Numbered from the stretch's first letter, positions 42,801 through 51,926 are shown. The stretch: 64,000 nucleotides of DNA from a bacterium OL-1 (GCA_000752675.2 LM994625.1:54102-118101); one strand, 5' to 3'. The notes: generated from the letters alone by a model not told the origin. Program-made: numbers and translations.

Positions 42801-45620
42801 GCTCACGGGCGAGAGCGTGAACTCAAGCGTCTTGGTGGCCGTGACCTCGGGGTTCGACTTGTCAGTGACCGTGCAGGCTATGGCAACAGTGCGCGCCGTG
42901 CCCAGCGGGCGCACGACCGTGGCGTGGTAGCCGTTGAAGCTAACGAGGGGGTCACTGCTGCTGTAGGAGACGGTGTAGTACTTGCCGTCCACGCCAAGCG
43001 TGCGCGTGGTGGGAAGCTGGAGGTCGCCCGAGACCGCAGTCTGGTCCACGGCGGCACCGGTAGAGAAGGCCTTGACCTTGTCGTAGGTGAAGCCCGCCTC
43101 GACCTTGCCTGCGAGGGCAGCCTGAGCTGCGGCAACGGCTTCGGGGTCCGCCTTGACAGTAATTGGGAAGTCCTTGGTAACCGTGACATCGGGCATACCG
43201 TAGCCCGTGAAGGACACGGCTGCCGAAAGCGTCACCGGCGTGTCGGCCGAGCCGCGCGTGGGCGTTGCCGTGAGGGTGCTGTCCCAGCTCTCGCCGGTCA
43301 CTTTCACGGAGCTGTCACTCGCGGTCCACGATGCGCTGGCGCCGCTCAGGCTTGCCGGCAGCGTGAAGGCCTGCGTCACGGAATCTGCGGAGTCACCATC
43401 GGCAAAGCCCAGCGTGATGGCATCGGCCTTGGCCTGGAGCACGGCGCGCGCGGCGTTCTCGTCCCAAGGCACCTGGAAGGTGCGGTTGGGGGTGAACGTT
43501 GCGGTCTCGTCGCCGCGGGTGAGCGCGAACGTAATCGAGCTCACCGTCTGGAGCGAGGACATGTTCCAGTTAGAGACCTTGCTCGTGTCACACGAGAAGT
43601 ACGTGATGGCGCCGTTGTCCGCGTCTGCGGTGGAGATGCCCACGGTGGCGTTGCTGTTGGTGTCCTGGAACGAGACGCTGGTCACGCGCACAGCGAGGCC
43701 CGTGGTGTCCACGCCCTCCTCCGCAAGCTTGGCGAGAAGCACGTCGTTCACGTTGGTATCCGTGCCGTACTTGAGCGTTGGCCGCCAGTTCTCGTTCTGG
43801 AGGCGCGCGATGGCGCCCGCGAGCGTGGCGCTATCCGCAACGGGCTGGTCGAAGGCCTTGGAGACGGAGGTGGCACCGCTCGTTGCCACGACCTTGAGGT
43901 ACTTTCCCGCAGCTGCCTGCGGAACCTCGATGCTGGCCGACGTGCAGCCGTCAAGCGGCTGCCAGTCTTCTGCCGATGCGTCGGCGGCGTTGGCAACGTA
44001 CCACTGCAGGGTCACGCCATCCTTGCCGGTAACTTCCACGTTGCTGCCCGAGAGCTGCGAGGCGTAGACCGTCGCGGTTGCGGTGGAGCCGGTGAGAAGC
44101 GTGCCCGAGGTTGGCGACACCAGGACGTGGTGGAGGTCATAGCTGCCCACAGCCTTGACCTGGACCTTCTCGCTCGTGGCAGATGCCATGAGGGCACTGC
44201 AGCTGGCCCACACGTACGCGCCCTCGAGTGACGAGGAAAGCGCAAGGGTAGTTCCGGTGGCGCCGTCCTCTGCAGTGAGCTCGCACGTGTTGGTGCCGGC
44301 CGCGTCGTCCGCCGCATACCAGGTGCACGCGAGCTTGGCGTCCGAGGGGAGGTCCGTCTCGTACGTGCCCCAGCTTGAGGCCTCCTGGTACTGGGGCTGC
44401 GCCGTGAGCGTGGCCCCCACCTGCGCGTTTGTGACAGAGGACGAGAGCTTCACGCTCGAGACGTCATAGCCGCCCGCAAGCGCTACGGGGCCAACGGGGT
44501 CCTGCGTGCTGGTCCCGTAGTAGGACGGCACGCTGGTGGAGACCACGGAGTTGCTGCTCGTCGCCTTGACGCGCAGGTACATGCCGAGAAGCGACGTTCC
44601 GTCGGTGGTCTGCTCGGGAACGGTAAAGGTGGCGGAGGTGGCACCGGGGATGTCGGTGAACGCGGAGTCATCTGTCGTGCTGCTTGCCGCCCACTGCCAC
44701 TGGTAGTGCACCACGTCCGCGGAGGTCGTCTGGGTGTAGGAGCCGGTGTAGGCCGTGGCGGTGATGGTCTGCCCAACCGTCGCGCGGCCAGAGGCGTCGA
44801 CGGTCACCTTGTACAGCGTGACGGCGCCGGCCTCCTGCACGGGGCCAGCCACGGAGCTCTTGGCTGCACCGTAACCGCCGTCTGCGCTCGCGTAGACGTA
44901 CTTGCCGAGAAGGTCCGAGGTCACGTTAAGCGTTGGACCCGTAGCTCCGGCGATCTTCTCGCCCGTGCCGTACGCCGAGTCGCTGGCGTACCAGGACCAG
45001 GTGACGCTGGCGTTTGAGGTGGCGTCGGCGCCGCTTGCGTCCTTGGCCGTTGCAGAGAGGGTGTCGCCTGGGGCGAGCGTGCCGGTGTTGCTCAGCGACA
45101 CGCTTACGAGGTTGACCGAACCCGCGGCGGCAACCTTGTTGCGGCTGCGTGTTGTGCGAGAGGAGCTGCCGTCGGCGGTGGTTATCGTGCAGCGCACATA
45201 GCGGCCGGCGTAGCTTGCCAGCGGGAGAGACTGCGTGGTGGCGCCCGGGATGTCTTCCCAGGTAGAGTTGTCAGAGCTGACCTGCCACTGGTAGGTGAGG
45301 GAGGCGGGGTCGATGGGGGCGCTGGCGCCCTTCTCGCGCGCCCACGCCCACAGCGTGTCCGAGGCGGCGTAGGCGTAGGTGCCACCCGTGGAGCTTGCGC
45401 TGGTGGTGAGGTAGGTGGAGTAGATGCTTGCCGACGCGGCATCGGAGGCGCTTGCCGCGGCCAGGGCGGCTGCCGTCGTCGCTGACGATGTATCCGCCAT
45501 GACTTCGGCCAGCGCTCGCGTGGGCACCATCGACGCCGCCGTGACCAGCGACAACGTCACCGTCAGAATGCGGTCACGCAGACACAGCCCAGACATGCCA
45601 GTGGGTTTTGTGGGTTTCAT
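39891..45620 (-). CDS. Giant surface protein: Ig-like repeats, two DUF4430 modules, PQQ-like propeller
   Basis: The 1,909-residue protein has a signal peptide (about 1-39, ending near ALAEV). Residues 45-610 hold repeated Ig-like units (patterns YTYQW/LTYQWQVS, ...GKYVYA...). Two bacterial Ig-like/atrophied domains follow. Two DUF4430 modules end near 1203 and 1323 (VWYYSAWGDSLPG and VWYYCTDSDSLPK). About 1370-1760 is a PQQ-binding-like beta-propeller (ILVPLHGGRIQAL, AYAVTTDGVLHEL, GLLYVGGSSS, NLYFFNDSGTLFKL). A Gly-rich linker (1760-1820) leads to a C-terminal membrane helix and RRR, without an LPXTG sorting motif. GGGAGG precedes the ATG. With the ECF operon downstream it may capture a corrinoid or similar ligand at the surface. 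Confidence 0.88.
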   Translation of the reverse strand: MKPTKPTGMSGLCLRDRILTVTLSLVTAASMVPTRALAEVMADTSSATTAAALAAASASDAASASIYSTYLTTSASSTGGTYAYAASDTLWAWAREKGASAPIDPASLTYQWQVSSDNSTWEDIPGATTQSLPLASYAGRYVRCTITTADGSSSRTTRSRNKVAAAGSVNLVSVSLSNTGTLAPGDTLSATAKDASGADATSNASVTWSWYASDSAYGTGEKIAGATGPTLNVTSDLLGKYVYASADGGYGAAKSSVAGPVQEAGAVTLYKVTVDASGRATVGQTITATAYTGSYTQTTSADVVHYQWQWAASSTTDDSAFTDIPGATSATFTVPEQTTDGTSLLGMYLRVKATSSNSVVSTSVPSYYGTSTQDPVGPVALAGGYDVSSVKLSSSVTNAQVGATLTAQPQYQEASSWGTYETDLPSDAKLACTWYAADDAAGTNTCELTAEDGATGTTLALSSSLEGAYVWASCSALMASATSEKVQVKAVGSYDLHHVLVSPTSGTLLTGSTATATVYASQLSGSNVEVTGKDGVTLQWYVANAADASAEDWQPLDGCTSASIEVPQAAAGKYLKVVATSGATSVSKAFDQPVADSATLAGAIARLQNENWRPTLKYGTDTNVNDVLLAKLAEEGVDTTGLAVRVTSVSFQDTNSNATVGISTADADNGAITYFSCDTSKVSNWNMSSLQTVSSITFALTRGDETATFTPNRTFQVPWDENAARAVLQAKADAITLGFADGDSADSVTQAFTLPASLSGASASWTASDSSVKVTGESWDSTLTATPTRGSADTPVTLSAAVSFTGYGMPDVTVTKDFPITVKADPEAVAAAQAALAGKVEAGFTYDKVKAFSTGAAVDQTAVSGDLQLPTTRTLGVDGKYYTVSYSSSDPLVSFNGYHATVVRPLGTARTVAIACTVTDKSNPEVTATKTLEFTLSPVSEQEIDEAVSLMQDAKAGYALALLDGQSAANVTGNLRPFLGAYRDASGNLAWAHDRDTQSAHPGIVLVDLPGYSDMGGMSWRTFKSSRPDVISHELLTYTKPTDNTRVTVISRLADERFQAYYEFYKDDPMVSDQLKAKLASLVNQDVSATFTVAGTSGQDAPEQVTASCAVIGPNASGASVSWAPETSLAVEPGTTAADLTKQVLDANGITYDADLYTFTKDGTSLGYDAATGKWWQLFINGKSATVMASNYVLKEGDKVVWYYSAWGDSLPGQVTGSVKVIGKDASGLDQVWADTTSLTLVEGSTAADLSEAAFAEKGLTHSSSTSTWGYYLSTITSPVDGRELGWDSTTGAYWHLFVNGAASQVGASSVNIANGDEVVWYYCTDSDSLPKSDALVIDPTATRPTSLSAAWPGYKGTGETGVVRGLSTPVPGSGTYAKLDWAQSRLTTAMYVNASDAIIVNGEVYDAAQTRLYRRDASTGVVLDEARLAASVDSTARLQYADGLILVPLHGGRIQALTADMLTTLWVSAAFPTSTSSSGKAVDQQLLSSITVRDGKAYFSTVAPDGSDSCGGYVACVSLADGSLVWSHEGTDAGYYWTGAVPTSAGVLTANDAGRVSLLDAATGREVSSVDLGTRCRAQLAVSGNVAYAVTTDGVLHELYLRADGSLTVGCSVRFGSYSTSSPTICDGLLYVGGSSSADVTRGALFVIDLASMSVKHEALVPTTSVEGQVGTGDVKSAPLVSVAADGNTYAYFTCNGKPGGVYAYRLGDAEATTLYQPANDLWQYCMSSIACDASGNLYFFNDSGTLFKLDAGATTTVPGEKGQGGQGGNGGSAGGTGAQGGNGGQSGSSSTGGAAGSGNGAATGKGGVSGNGATSTPAASSATTASTSSSEDGSLLGSYTSEDVTSVTSVGDKDDAVTGEVPATDSAAQAGPPIWPIVGTCVGAALLILLLATRRRDKSDVTEGRRG

Positions 45621-45947
45621 ACCCGCCTCCCTGTGATCTGCTCCCTTGGGAGCATCGAGGGCAGGCAGGGCCGTCGAGTGGCGACGGTAGCCTCACGGCG
45701 CAGCACCAGCGGTAGCGCGGCGCGCGCATCTGAGCACAGTTCTGGTTGCTGACCCGGAGTAGAACCGGGATCCATTTGCAGGCCTCACAGCTGCCCAAAC
45801 CGTGCCCTCGGTTTGAATGTTGTCTGAAGTATAGACGAGAGCCGTCGGCACTTCTCGCTGCGCCGTCGTCGCGCAACACATTCGGCTGTGATTGTGTGCC
45901 GCGCACAGGTCACAGCACGGGAATCTTAAGCCTGAAACTTTTACTCT
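45621..45947 (-). promoter_or_regulatory. Structured leader of the surface-protein/ECF operon
   Basis: TATACT (-10-like, minus strand) lies near 45833, giving a leader of about 200 bases. The leader has stems AAACCG/CGGTTT, a GGATCCCGG.../CCGGGTC hairpin and CTCCC/GGGAG just before the ribosome site. I tested for a cobalamin riboswitch by eye and could not place the B12 box securely, so no riboswitch is claimed. Confidence 0.4.
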
Positions 45948-46195
45948 GCACAAAAATGCTCTATCGGACGGCGATTCCGAAGTCTCTGCATAAAAATGCT
46001 CTATCGTACGGTCGCTTCTGACACAGGAAATCAAAATTACAACTATAATTGCACATTTATGTATATGAACTTAATAATATTCAAAGAACTGCAATATTGA
46101 TTAAATAGTTGATGAGCATCCAGAACGACCGCCGTCCGATAGAGCATTTTTATGCCGCGAGCAGCCAGAAACCGTCCGATAGAGCATTTTTGTGC
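45948..46195. repeat. Four-copy 24-bp repeat, two inverted pairs with 40-bp period
   Basis: Direct copies at 45948-45971 and 45988-46011 and inverted copies at 46132-46155 and 46172-46195 share AAAAATGCTCTATCGGACGG (one base differs in the second copy). Starts are exactly 40 bp apart in each pair. A 120-bp AT-rich core (46012-46131) lies between the pairs. The spacers inside pairs are not conserved. No gene lies here. Confidence 0.9.
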
Positions 46196-46286
46196 AGTTC
46201 TGGCGCCAAACATTACCGGCAACTACAAAAGCGACAACCTGAGGACAGCCCAACCCAGATTTTGCGTGTCACGCCCTAGCTGCAGC

Positions 46287-47120
46287 CTACGCCTCCTCGG
46301 CGTCGAGGTGCCCCACCTGCGGGCGGTCGTGCCGCGAGGCCAGCACCAGCACCACAATCCCCGCCGCCACGAGCGGCAGGCTCAGGACCTGGCCCATCGT
46401 GAGCCAGCCGGTGCCGAGAAGGTATCCCAGCTGCGCGTCCGGAAGCCGCACGAACTCGATAAGAAACCTAAACACGCCGTACAGCATGAGGAACGTGCCA
46501 ATGAAGGTGCCCTGCGGCCGGGGCGGACGCCTCCGCGACAGCGCGAACAGCACGCAGAACAGCACCACGCCCTCGAGCAGGGCCTCGTAGAGCTGCGAGG
46601 GGTGCCGGTACACCGCGCCGCCGCTGGGGAACATCACGCCCCACGGCAGCGACGTCTCCTTACCCCACAGCTCGCCGTTCACAAAGTTTGCGCAGCGGCC
46701 AAAGAAAAGACCGATGGGTGCGCCAATGGCCGCGAGGTCGGCCACCGTGAGCACCGAGAGCTTCCAGCGCTTGCACGCAATGGTGCCGCCGACAATGGCG
46801 CCCACCAGCCCGCCATGGAAGCTCATACCGCCCTGATTGAGGGCGAAGATCTCGAGCGGGTGCTCGAGGTAGTACCCCGCGCCGTAAAAGACCACGTAGA
46901 AGATGCGCGCGCCCACAATCACGCCCACGGCAATGTCAATCATCACCGAGAGCACGTCATCGGTGGAGAGGTCAAGCTTCCAGCGCTTGGCAACGCGCGC
47001 AATCACCAGCCCCGCGCACACGAACCCCGCCAGGTACGCGATGCCGTACCAGCGCACCTGGAAGGGTCCGAGCGTAAACGCGATAGGGTTGAGCGAATGG
47101 TAGAAGTCGTTCAGCCACAC
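46287..47120 (-). CDS. lgt: Prolipoprotein diacylglyceryl transferase
   Basis: The 277-residue membrane protein has seven helices, the essential HGGLVGA motif (SFHGGLVGAIVGG) and the Lgt signature GRCANFVNGELWG near residue 145. It adds diacylglycerol to the lipobox Cys of prolipoproteins such as the product at 4009-4737. It starts with GTG after AGGTG. The NifU-like gene begins 15 bases beyond its start on the same strand, so they form a pair. Confidence 0.95.
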   Translation of the reverse strand: MWLNDFYHSLNPIAFTLGPFQVRWYGIAYLAGFVCAGLVIARVAKRWKLDLSTDDVLSVMIDIAVGVIVGARIFYVVFYGAGYYLEHPLEIFALNQGGMSFHGGLVGAIVGGTIACKRWKLSVLTVADLAAIGAPIGLFFGRCANFVNGELWGKETSLPWGVMFPSGGAVYRHPSQLYEALLEGVVLFCVLFALSRRRPPRPQGTFIGTFLMLYGVFRFLIEFVRLPDAQLGYLLGTGWLTMGQVLSLPLVAAGIVVLVLASRHDRPQVGHLDAEEA

Positions 47121-47135
47121 GGGGCAGCACCTGGC

Positions 47136-47435
47136 CTAGAGAACCGCAGGCTGCACGCGGGTGACGCCGGGCACGTGCTCCTTGAGGATGCGCTCGATGC
47201 CCTCGGACATGTCGTAGGTCGAGAGCGGGCAGCCGGCGCAGGCGCCCTGCATCTCGAGGGTCACCACGCCGTCGTCGGTGCAGTCGATAAGGGCGATGTC
47301 GCCGCCGTCGGCCTGCAGGCTCTGGCGGATGATGTCGATGGTCTCGGACAGAAGCTTGCGGTTGAGCACCGGCTTGGCCTCGGCGGCCGTATCGCCAGCG
47401 GTCTGCTCGGTGCTGGGGGTCTCGTTCTCTGCCAT
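47136..47435 (-). CDS. NifU C-terminal domain protein
   Basis: The 99-residue protein contains one NifU-like domain: RPxL-type start ETIDIIRQSLQADGGDIALI, MQGACAGCPLS with the CxxC pair that can carry an Fe-S cluster, and GIERILKEHVPGV. It likely delivers or stores Fe-S clusters. The ATG at 47435 follows GAGGAGAGG; the long frame upstream has no ribosome site. It lies just upstream of lgt in one transcript. Confidence 0.9.
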   Translation of the reverse strand: MAENETPSTEQTAGDTAAEAKPVLNRKLLSETIDIIRQSLQADGGDIALIDCTDDGVVTLEMQGACAGCPLSTYDMSEGIERILKEHVPGVTRVQPAVL

Positions 47436-47533
47436 GGTCCTCTCCTCCCGCGCGGGTGCCCCCGCGCCTGTAGTATCGCTCGAACTCACGGTGTGCGAAT
47501 TCCTAGCGCAATGATGGGTTACAAGGTGACATA

Positions 47534-50110
47534 TTACCCAATGCCCGTGAAAAGATGCCCGGAGGTTGCGCCCTGCACACGAGGAGCAGGCCGCCTCCCC
47601 TCGCTCGCGGCGGCAATCGCACGCACCACGCGCTCGACGGCAAACGCGCACTCCTCGGGTGAGAGGAGCGTGGCGTCTGCCATAAGGCGTGTGACACCGG
47701 CTGCGACAAGGGCATCTGCCTGCGGCGTTGCATCCAGCGGGTGCGCCGCCCAGATGCGCGAGCGTCCATGGACGTCCGTGCGCACCGGCAGGAGGTTGCC
47801 GTCGATGTCGCGCAGCGAGAGGCGCCGGCGGCGCAGCTCGCAGTTGGGGCAGTCGTGGATGCAGCGGCCGGCCGCCTGCAACACGCAGTGCTCGCTTGTC
47901 ATGGCGCGGGCGCGTCCGGAGACCACAAGTCCTACCGGCACGGAGGCAGCCCCCGCCAGCGCGCAGACCTCCTCAAGCGTGAGCTCGGGCGAGAGCCAGA
48001 AGCCCGCTGCCCCCGCCTCCTCAAGTGCCACAAGGCAGCTCTCGTTGTGTACGGGAATGCAGGTGCGAATCTCGGCCAGCGCCCCGCGCGAGGCGGCGAG
48101 CGCCAGCTCGGAGACGTTGCCCACACCCACGGGCTGCCCGGCGCGCACCCACGGGTCCAGGCGGGCGTGGTCGCCCTCGCGACACACCTCGTCAAGCCAA
48201 GGGATCACGCCTTCCGGCCACGCGGATCCATCCGCAAGCGCGTCTGCCGTCGCGTAGACGCGCTTGGCACCGGCATCAAACGCGGCGCGCGCTGCCTCGG
48301 CCGTGGCAACCAGGGCGCATGCCTCTGGCGCGGGTCTCGTCCAAGCGTCCGGCGCGGCAAGGCTGTCCTTCTCGCGCACCTCTACCAGGCGCCCAGTCAC
48401 GCCGCGTGCCGAGGGCGCAACGGCAAGCCGCTCCGCGCGCGCCTCGTACGGAGCAAGAATCTGCTGCTCAAGCGCCTCGCATGCCTGCGCGCGCACCTTG
48501 TGCACTGCCGAGAAGCCCATGCCTGCGCCCTCGTCCATCTGCACCTCAAACGAGACGGGCTCGAAGGGGCTCTGCCCCATGCGACCCACGTGCTCGATAA
48601 GGTCCTCCCTGGTCACGGGCTTGGTTCGGGCAGGCTCCACCACAAAGCCCTCTGCCGTGGCAGCGGCGCTCCCGTCCGCGCAGGCAAGTGTCACCGAGAA
48701 GGGCTCGCCCAGGCGCGCCCGCACGCTCACGGTGACGGGGCGGCGGCGCGGCACGTCCAGTCTAGATACGCGCGCCGCAGCGTCCATCGCGGCCTGCGAG
48801 CGAATCACGCGCACCACCGCACCCGCCGGGATGGGCCGAGAAGCGCGGCAGGTGATCGTCTCGCCGGCAGCGGCCGCGCGCTCAGCACGCACCGTGAGGA
48901 ACTGGGAGGGATCCTCCACCGGCCGCAGCTCGAGCAGGTCGCCCTCCCCCACCGGCTGGTCCAGGCGAATCTCCACGTCCGCGCGGGTGAGGCGCCGCAT
49001 GCGCTCGCGCCCGCCGTCCGAGCCGCCGCGCCGCACGAGCGTGTCCTCCAGCTTGCGGGACGAGACGACCTCGCCCACCAGCTCGCCGCGGTTGTTGGAG
49101 CGCTCGTAGCTCATCATCTCGTCGCCGGAGCGGCCCCAGAGGTAGGCGTCCGTGAAGTCGCGGTTGAAGACGCGACGCAACGTGCGGTGGCGTGCGGCGT
49201 CGGCGCGCGCGTCCTTCTCGCCGCCGTCCGCAAGCGCGTCGAGCGCTCCGCGGTAGGCAGAGATCACGGCGTACACGTAGTCTGGCGACTTCATGCGGCC
49301 CTCGACCTTGAGCGAGGCCACGCCCGCGTCGGCAAGCTGGGGAAGGTCATCAACAACGCAATAGTCCTTGGGGCAGAGCGGCCGCGTGCGGCCGGGGGCC
49401 TCGATTGCGTGGCCCTCCTCGTCCACCAGGTCGTACGGCAGGCGGCACGGCTGCGCGCAGAGGCCGCGGTTAGCCGATCGGCCGCCCGCAAGCGAGCTCA
49501 TCATGCACACGCCGGAATAGCAGAAGCACAGGGCCCCGTGGCCAAAGGCCTCAAGCTCAACACCCTCCTGCGCGATAGTGCGCATCTCGTCGAGCGATAG
49601 CTCGCGCGAGAGCGTCACGCGGCCAACGCCCAGCTCACGGCACCAGGCCGTGCCTCGATCATCGTGCACGTTTGCCTGGGTTGAGACGTGGCACTCGATC
49701 TGCGGCCAGCTGCGGCGCACCTCGGCGAGAAGCCCCCAGTCCTGGATGATGAAGGCATCCGCGCCAAGCAGCCAGGCGCGGCGGATAAGCTCGAGCACCT
49801 GCGGAATCTCGCGCGTGGCAACGGCAATGTTCACCGTCACGTAGACGCGCGCGCCAGCCAGGTGTGCGCGGCGGCAGGCCTCGCCAAAGGTCTCTTCGGT
49901 AAAGTTGTGCGCACCGCGGCGGGCGTTGAAATTGTTGCCCAAACCGCAGTAGATGGCGTTGGCACCGGCAGCCAGCGCGGCGTTGAACGCCTCTGGCCCA
50001 CCGGCGGGCGCCAGGAGCTCTATGCCCCTTGAAGTGGTCAAACTCTTCTCCCTGTCACTCAAATGCAACGCGGGGAACATCCCCGGCCGAGGATTCTGCA
50101 GTGCAATCAT
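47534..50110 (-). CDS. U32 family peptidase with DUF3656 region
   Basis: The 858-residue protein begins with the U32 barrel (ELLAPAGGPEAFNAALAAGA, AIYCGLGNNFNARRGAHNF) and contains the U32 signature EAFGHGALCFCYSGVCMMSS, then the Cys-rich GLCAQPCRLPYD and CPKDYCVVDDL. In the family these Cys residues suit a Fe-S cluster; members (RlhA, TrhP, UbiU/V) act in RNA hydroxylation or other modifications, so a protease role is doubtful. The middle part is DUF3656-like. The C-terminal third repeats a second barrel. The ATG at 50110 has GGGGGG at a longish distance; 50080 is possible. The frame upstream to 50602 overlaps the next gene. Confidence 0.88.
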   Translation of the reverse strand: MIALQNPRPGMFPALHLSDREKSLTTSRGIELLAPAGGPEAFNAALAAGANAIYCGLGNNFNARRGAHNFTEETFGEACRRAHLAGARVYVTVNIAVATREIPQVLELIRRAWLLGADAFIIQDWGLLAEVRRSWPQIECHVSTQANVHDDRGTAWCRELGVGRVTLSRELSLDEMRTIAQEGVELEAFGHGALCFCYSGVCMMSSLAGGRSANRGLCAQPCRLPYDLVDEEGHAIEAPGRTRPLCPKDYCVVDDLPQLADAGVASLKVEGRMKSPDYVYAVISAYRGALDALADGGEKDARADAARHRTLRRVFNRDFTDAYLWGRSGDEMMSYERSNNRGELVGEVVSSRKLEDTLVRRGGSDGGRERMRRLTRADVEIRLDQPVGEGDLLELRPVEDPSQFLTVRAERAAAAGETITCRASRPIPAGAVVRVIRSQAAMDAAARVSRLDVPRRRPVTVSVRARLGEPFSVTLACADGSAAATAEGFVVEPARTKPVTREDLIEHVGRMGQSPFEPVSFEVQMDEGAGMGFSAVHKVRAQACEALEQQILAPYEARAERLAVAPSARGVTGRLVEVREKDSLAAPDAWTRPAPEACALVATAEAARAAFDAGAKRVYATADALADGSAWPEGVIPWLDEVCREGDHARLDPWVRAGQPVGVGNVSELALAASRGALAEIRTCIPVHNESCLVALEEAGAAGFWLSPELTLEEVCALAGAASVPVGLVVSGRARAMTSEHCVLQAAGRCIHDCPNCELRRRRLSLRDIDGNLLPVRTDVHGRSRIWAAHPLDATPQADALVAAGVTRLMADATLLSPEECAFAVERVVRAIAAASEGRRPAPRVQGATSGHLFTGIG

Positions 50111-50207
50111 AGAAACATGCACCCCCCTGCGCAGTGGCAGGCGCAGATATTCAGATATTCTCTGAGCCAAGGCTTGCGCCGAGACGCACGAATGTGTCGA
50201 ATGCGAC

Positions 50208-51926
50208 TTATGCAACTCCAAAGGTAACGAGCAGCGCCGCCACGAGCAGCGCGCAGGACCCCACCACGGCGATAGGCGCAAGCCAGCGAAGCTTTTTGCC
50301 TGGGTCCCTGCGAGCAACTGCGGCAAAGTCGAGAAGCAGCATCCCCGCCGGGGGAAGAAGCGCCAGCAGGTAGCGTACCTGGACCCCCTCCGCCAAAGGC
50401 GCCCCCACGGCAGTAAAGGACACGTACAGACCCGTGATGGCAAGCCCCCACCCGCACGCCAGACCCAGCGTCGCAAGTGCCTTAACCAGCGGGCGAGCAA
50501 GCACAAGGTCATCTTGCGTGCGGTCCAAGACGCACACGACAAGAACCAGACCCAAAAGCAGCCCATTGATTGCCGAGCTCTGGGGGACAGACGGAGCAAC
50601 AACGTACGGCGCCGAGAACGCCAACGGTTCGAAAGCCACCAGGCGATCAGGGGCGAGGACGTGCCCCGTGGTAGCCAGCATCACCCCAACGTAGCGGATG
50701 GGGTCCGCCAAGATGAAGCCAACCTGATTGCCCTGCGAGACGTCGGCAGACCCCTGCGGATCTCCGCCTCCGGGCGCAACGAGGAAGCGAATCCCAAACG
50801 AGGCGAGCAGCGCCGCTGCTGCAAGCACCACCAGCGCACGGTACAACGCGCTGTCGCGCCGGGACGAGAACCGCTTCGCGGGAAGCACGAGAAGCACCAC
50901 AAGCAGGGGGAAGTACACTGCGCGCACAAGCGCCCCCAGGACAAAGGGAACAAGAGGAGCGCAGGCATCATGAAGGGTGAGCTCGCACTCCCCTTTCTGG
51001 CAGTTGCCCACAAACGCCGCAAAGGCATACGCTATGAGCGATACCGACCGGGTGTCATAGGTATAACTAGCAGAGAGAATCACCAGCGTTGGGAAAAGCG
51101 AGAAGACCCCCAACGCCAGCTTTCCGCTTTTCATGCGGCGCATGGCAAGAAACATTGTCAGCGAGTAGAACAGCACACCCGCAATGCGGCCCATGAGGTA
51201 GCGACCGTCAAACCCCAGGTGCAGTAGCCTGCCCGCCCAAAGCCCCACGGCATTGGGGATGTTTCCCACGTGAGAGGCGGAAATCCACGTGTCACCGGTG
51301 AACGCGCTGGTCCCCTCGCAGACAACGAGGGCATCGTTCTCCTCGGCGTCCTCAAGGGTGTCGTAGACAACTTCGCGCGCGGCGGCATCGTTCTTTGTGG
51401 GAAAGACGTTTTGTCCCTCGATTGCTTGGGACCACACGAAAGCGTTGCTCGATGCCATGAGGGCGTCGGCGCCCGTGTACTGCGCGTCAACAACGTACGA
51501 AATCGCGTTTGCGTAATCGAAGTGCGTGAAGCCGTCCCATGAGGACGAGGTGTATGCAGGAAGCAGAAAGGCGCACAGGATGCCCGAACAGAGAGACATT
51601 GCGAGGAAGACGTACTCGGGCGACCGCCAGAGCAGCATGCGGGGTGTTACGTGCCTGGAGTCCGCATCTTCGCCTGATGGCAGCTGCCTTCTCCGCTCGT
51701 GCTCCTCGCGCAGCTCAGCGAGGCGCCTGCGCGCCCAGGACACAAGCGGTAGCGCCAGTACAAAGAACACGAGCATGCGCGTGGGACGCCATTCAGCGAG
51801 GACAAAGGGGCTCGAGGCCGGCGCTCCAATAAGGGTGCCGACCTCGAGGAGTACACACACGAGAAGGGACCAAAGCCCCGTGATGGCCCACCACACGCAG
51901 CGATTGCTGCGAGAGTTTGGTTCCAT
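50208..51926 (-). CDS. DUF2142 family membrane protein
   Basis: The 572-residue protein has about 12 membrane helices and the DUF2142 pattern: FDEGTHF-like region (WDGFTHFDYANAISYVVDAQ), a large loop with GLWAGRLLHLGFDGRYLMGR, and SLFPTLVILSASYTYDTRSV. DUF2142 proteins resemble GT-C glycosyltransferases and occur with surface-glycan genes. The ATG overlaps the tyrS stop as TAATG, so translation is coupled to tyrS. Confidence 0.88.
   Translation of the reverse strand: MEPNSRSNRCVWWAITGLWSLLVCVLLEVGTLIGAPASSPFVLAEWRPTRMLVFFVLALPLVSWARRRLAELREEHERRRQLPSGEDADSRHVTPRMLLWRSPEYVFLAMSLCSGILCAFLLPAYTSSSWDGFTHFDYANAISYVVDAQYTGADALMASSNAFVWSQAIEGQNVFPTKNDAAAREVVYDTLEDAEENDALVVCEGTSAFTGDTWISASHVGNIPNAVGLWAGRLLHLGFDGRYLMGRIAGVLFYSLTMFLAMRRMKSGKLALGVFSLFPTLVILSASYTYDTRSVSLIAYAFAAFVGNCQKGECELTLHDACAPLVPFVLGALVRAVYFPLLVVLLVLPAKRFSSRRDSALYRALVVLAAAALLASFGIRFLVAPGGGDPQGSADVSQGNQVGFILADPIRYVGVMLATTGHVLAPDRLVAFEPLAFSAPYVVAPSVPQSSAINGLLLGLVLVVCVLDRTQDDLVLARPLVKALATLGLACGWGLAITGLYVSFTAVGAPLAEGVQVRYLLALLPPAGMLLLDFAAVARRDPGKKLRWLAPIAVVGSCALLVAALLVTFGVA

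Noticed and set aside
42618-44231. 537-codon plus-strand frame inside the giant surface protein gene
   Set aside because: Antisense shadow; the minus-strand protein has clear repeats and domains.
45621-45840. Cobalamin riboswitch upstream of the giant surface protein
   Set aside because: Context would suit it, but no secure B12 box or conserved core could be placed by eye.
45948-46195. Mini CRISPR array
   Set aside because: Only two direct copies per side in opposite orientations, spacers of 16 bases, no cas genes.
47741-49600. 619-codon plus-strand frame
   Set aside because: Antisense shadow of the U32 peptidase gene in GC-rich DNA; composition is Arg/His/Ala-rich without domain features.
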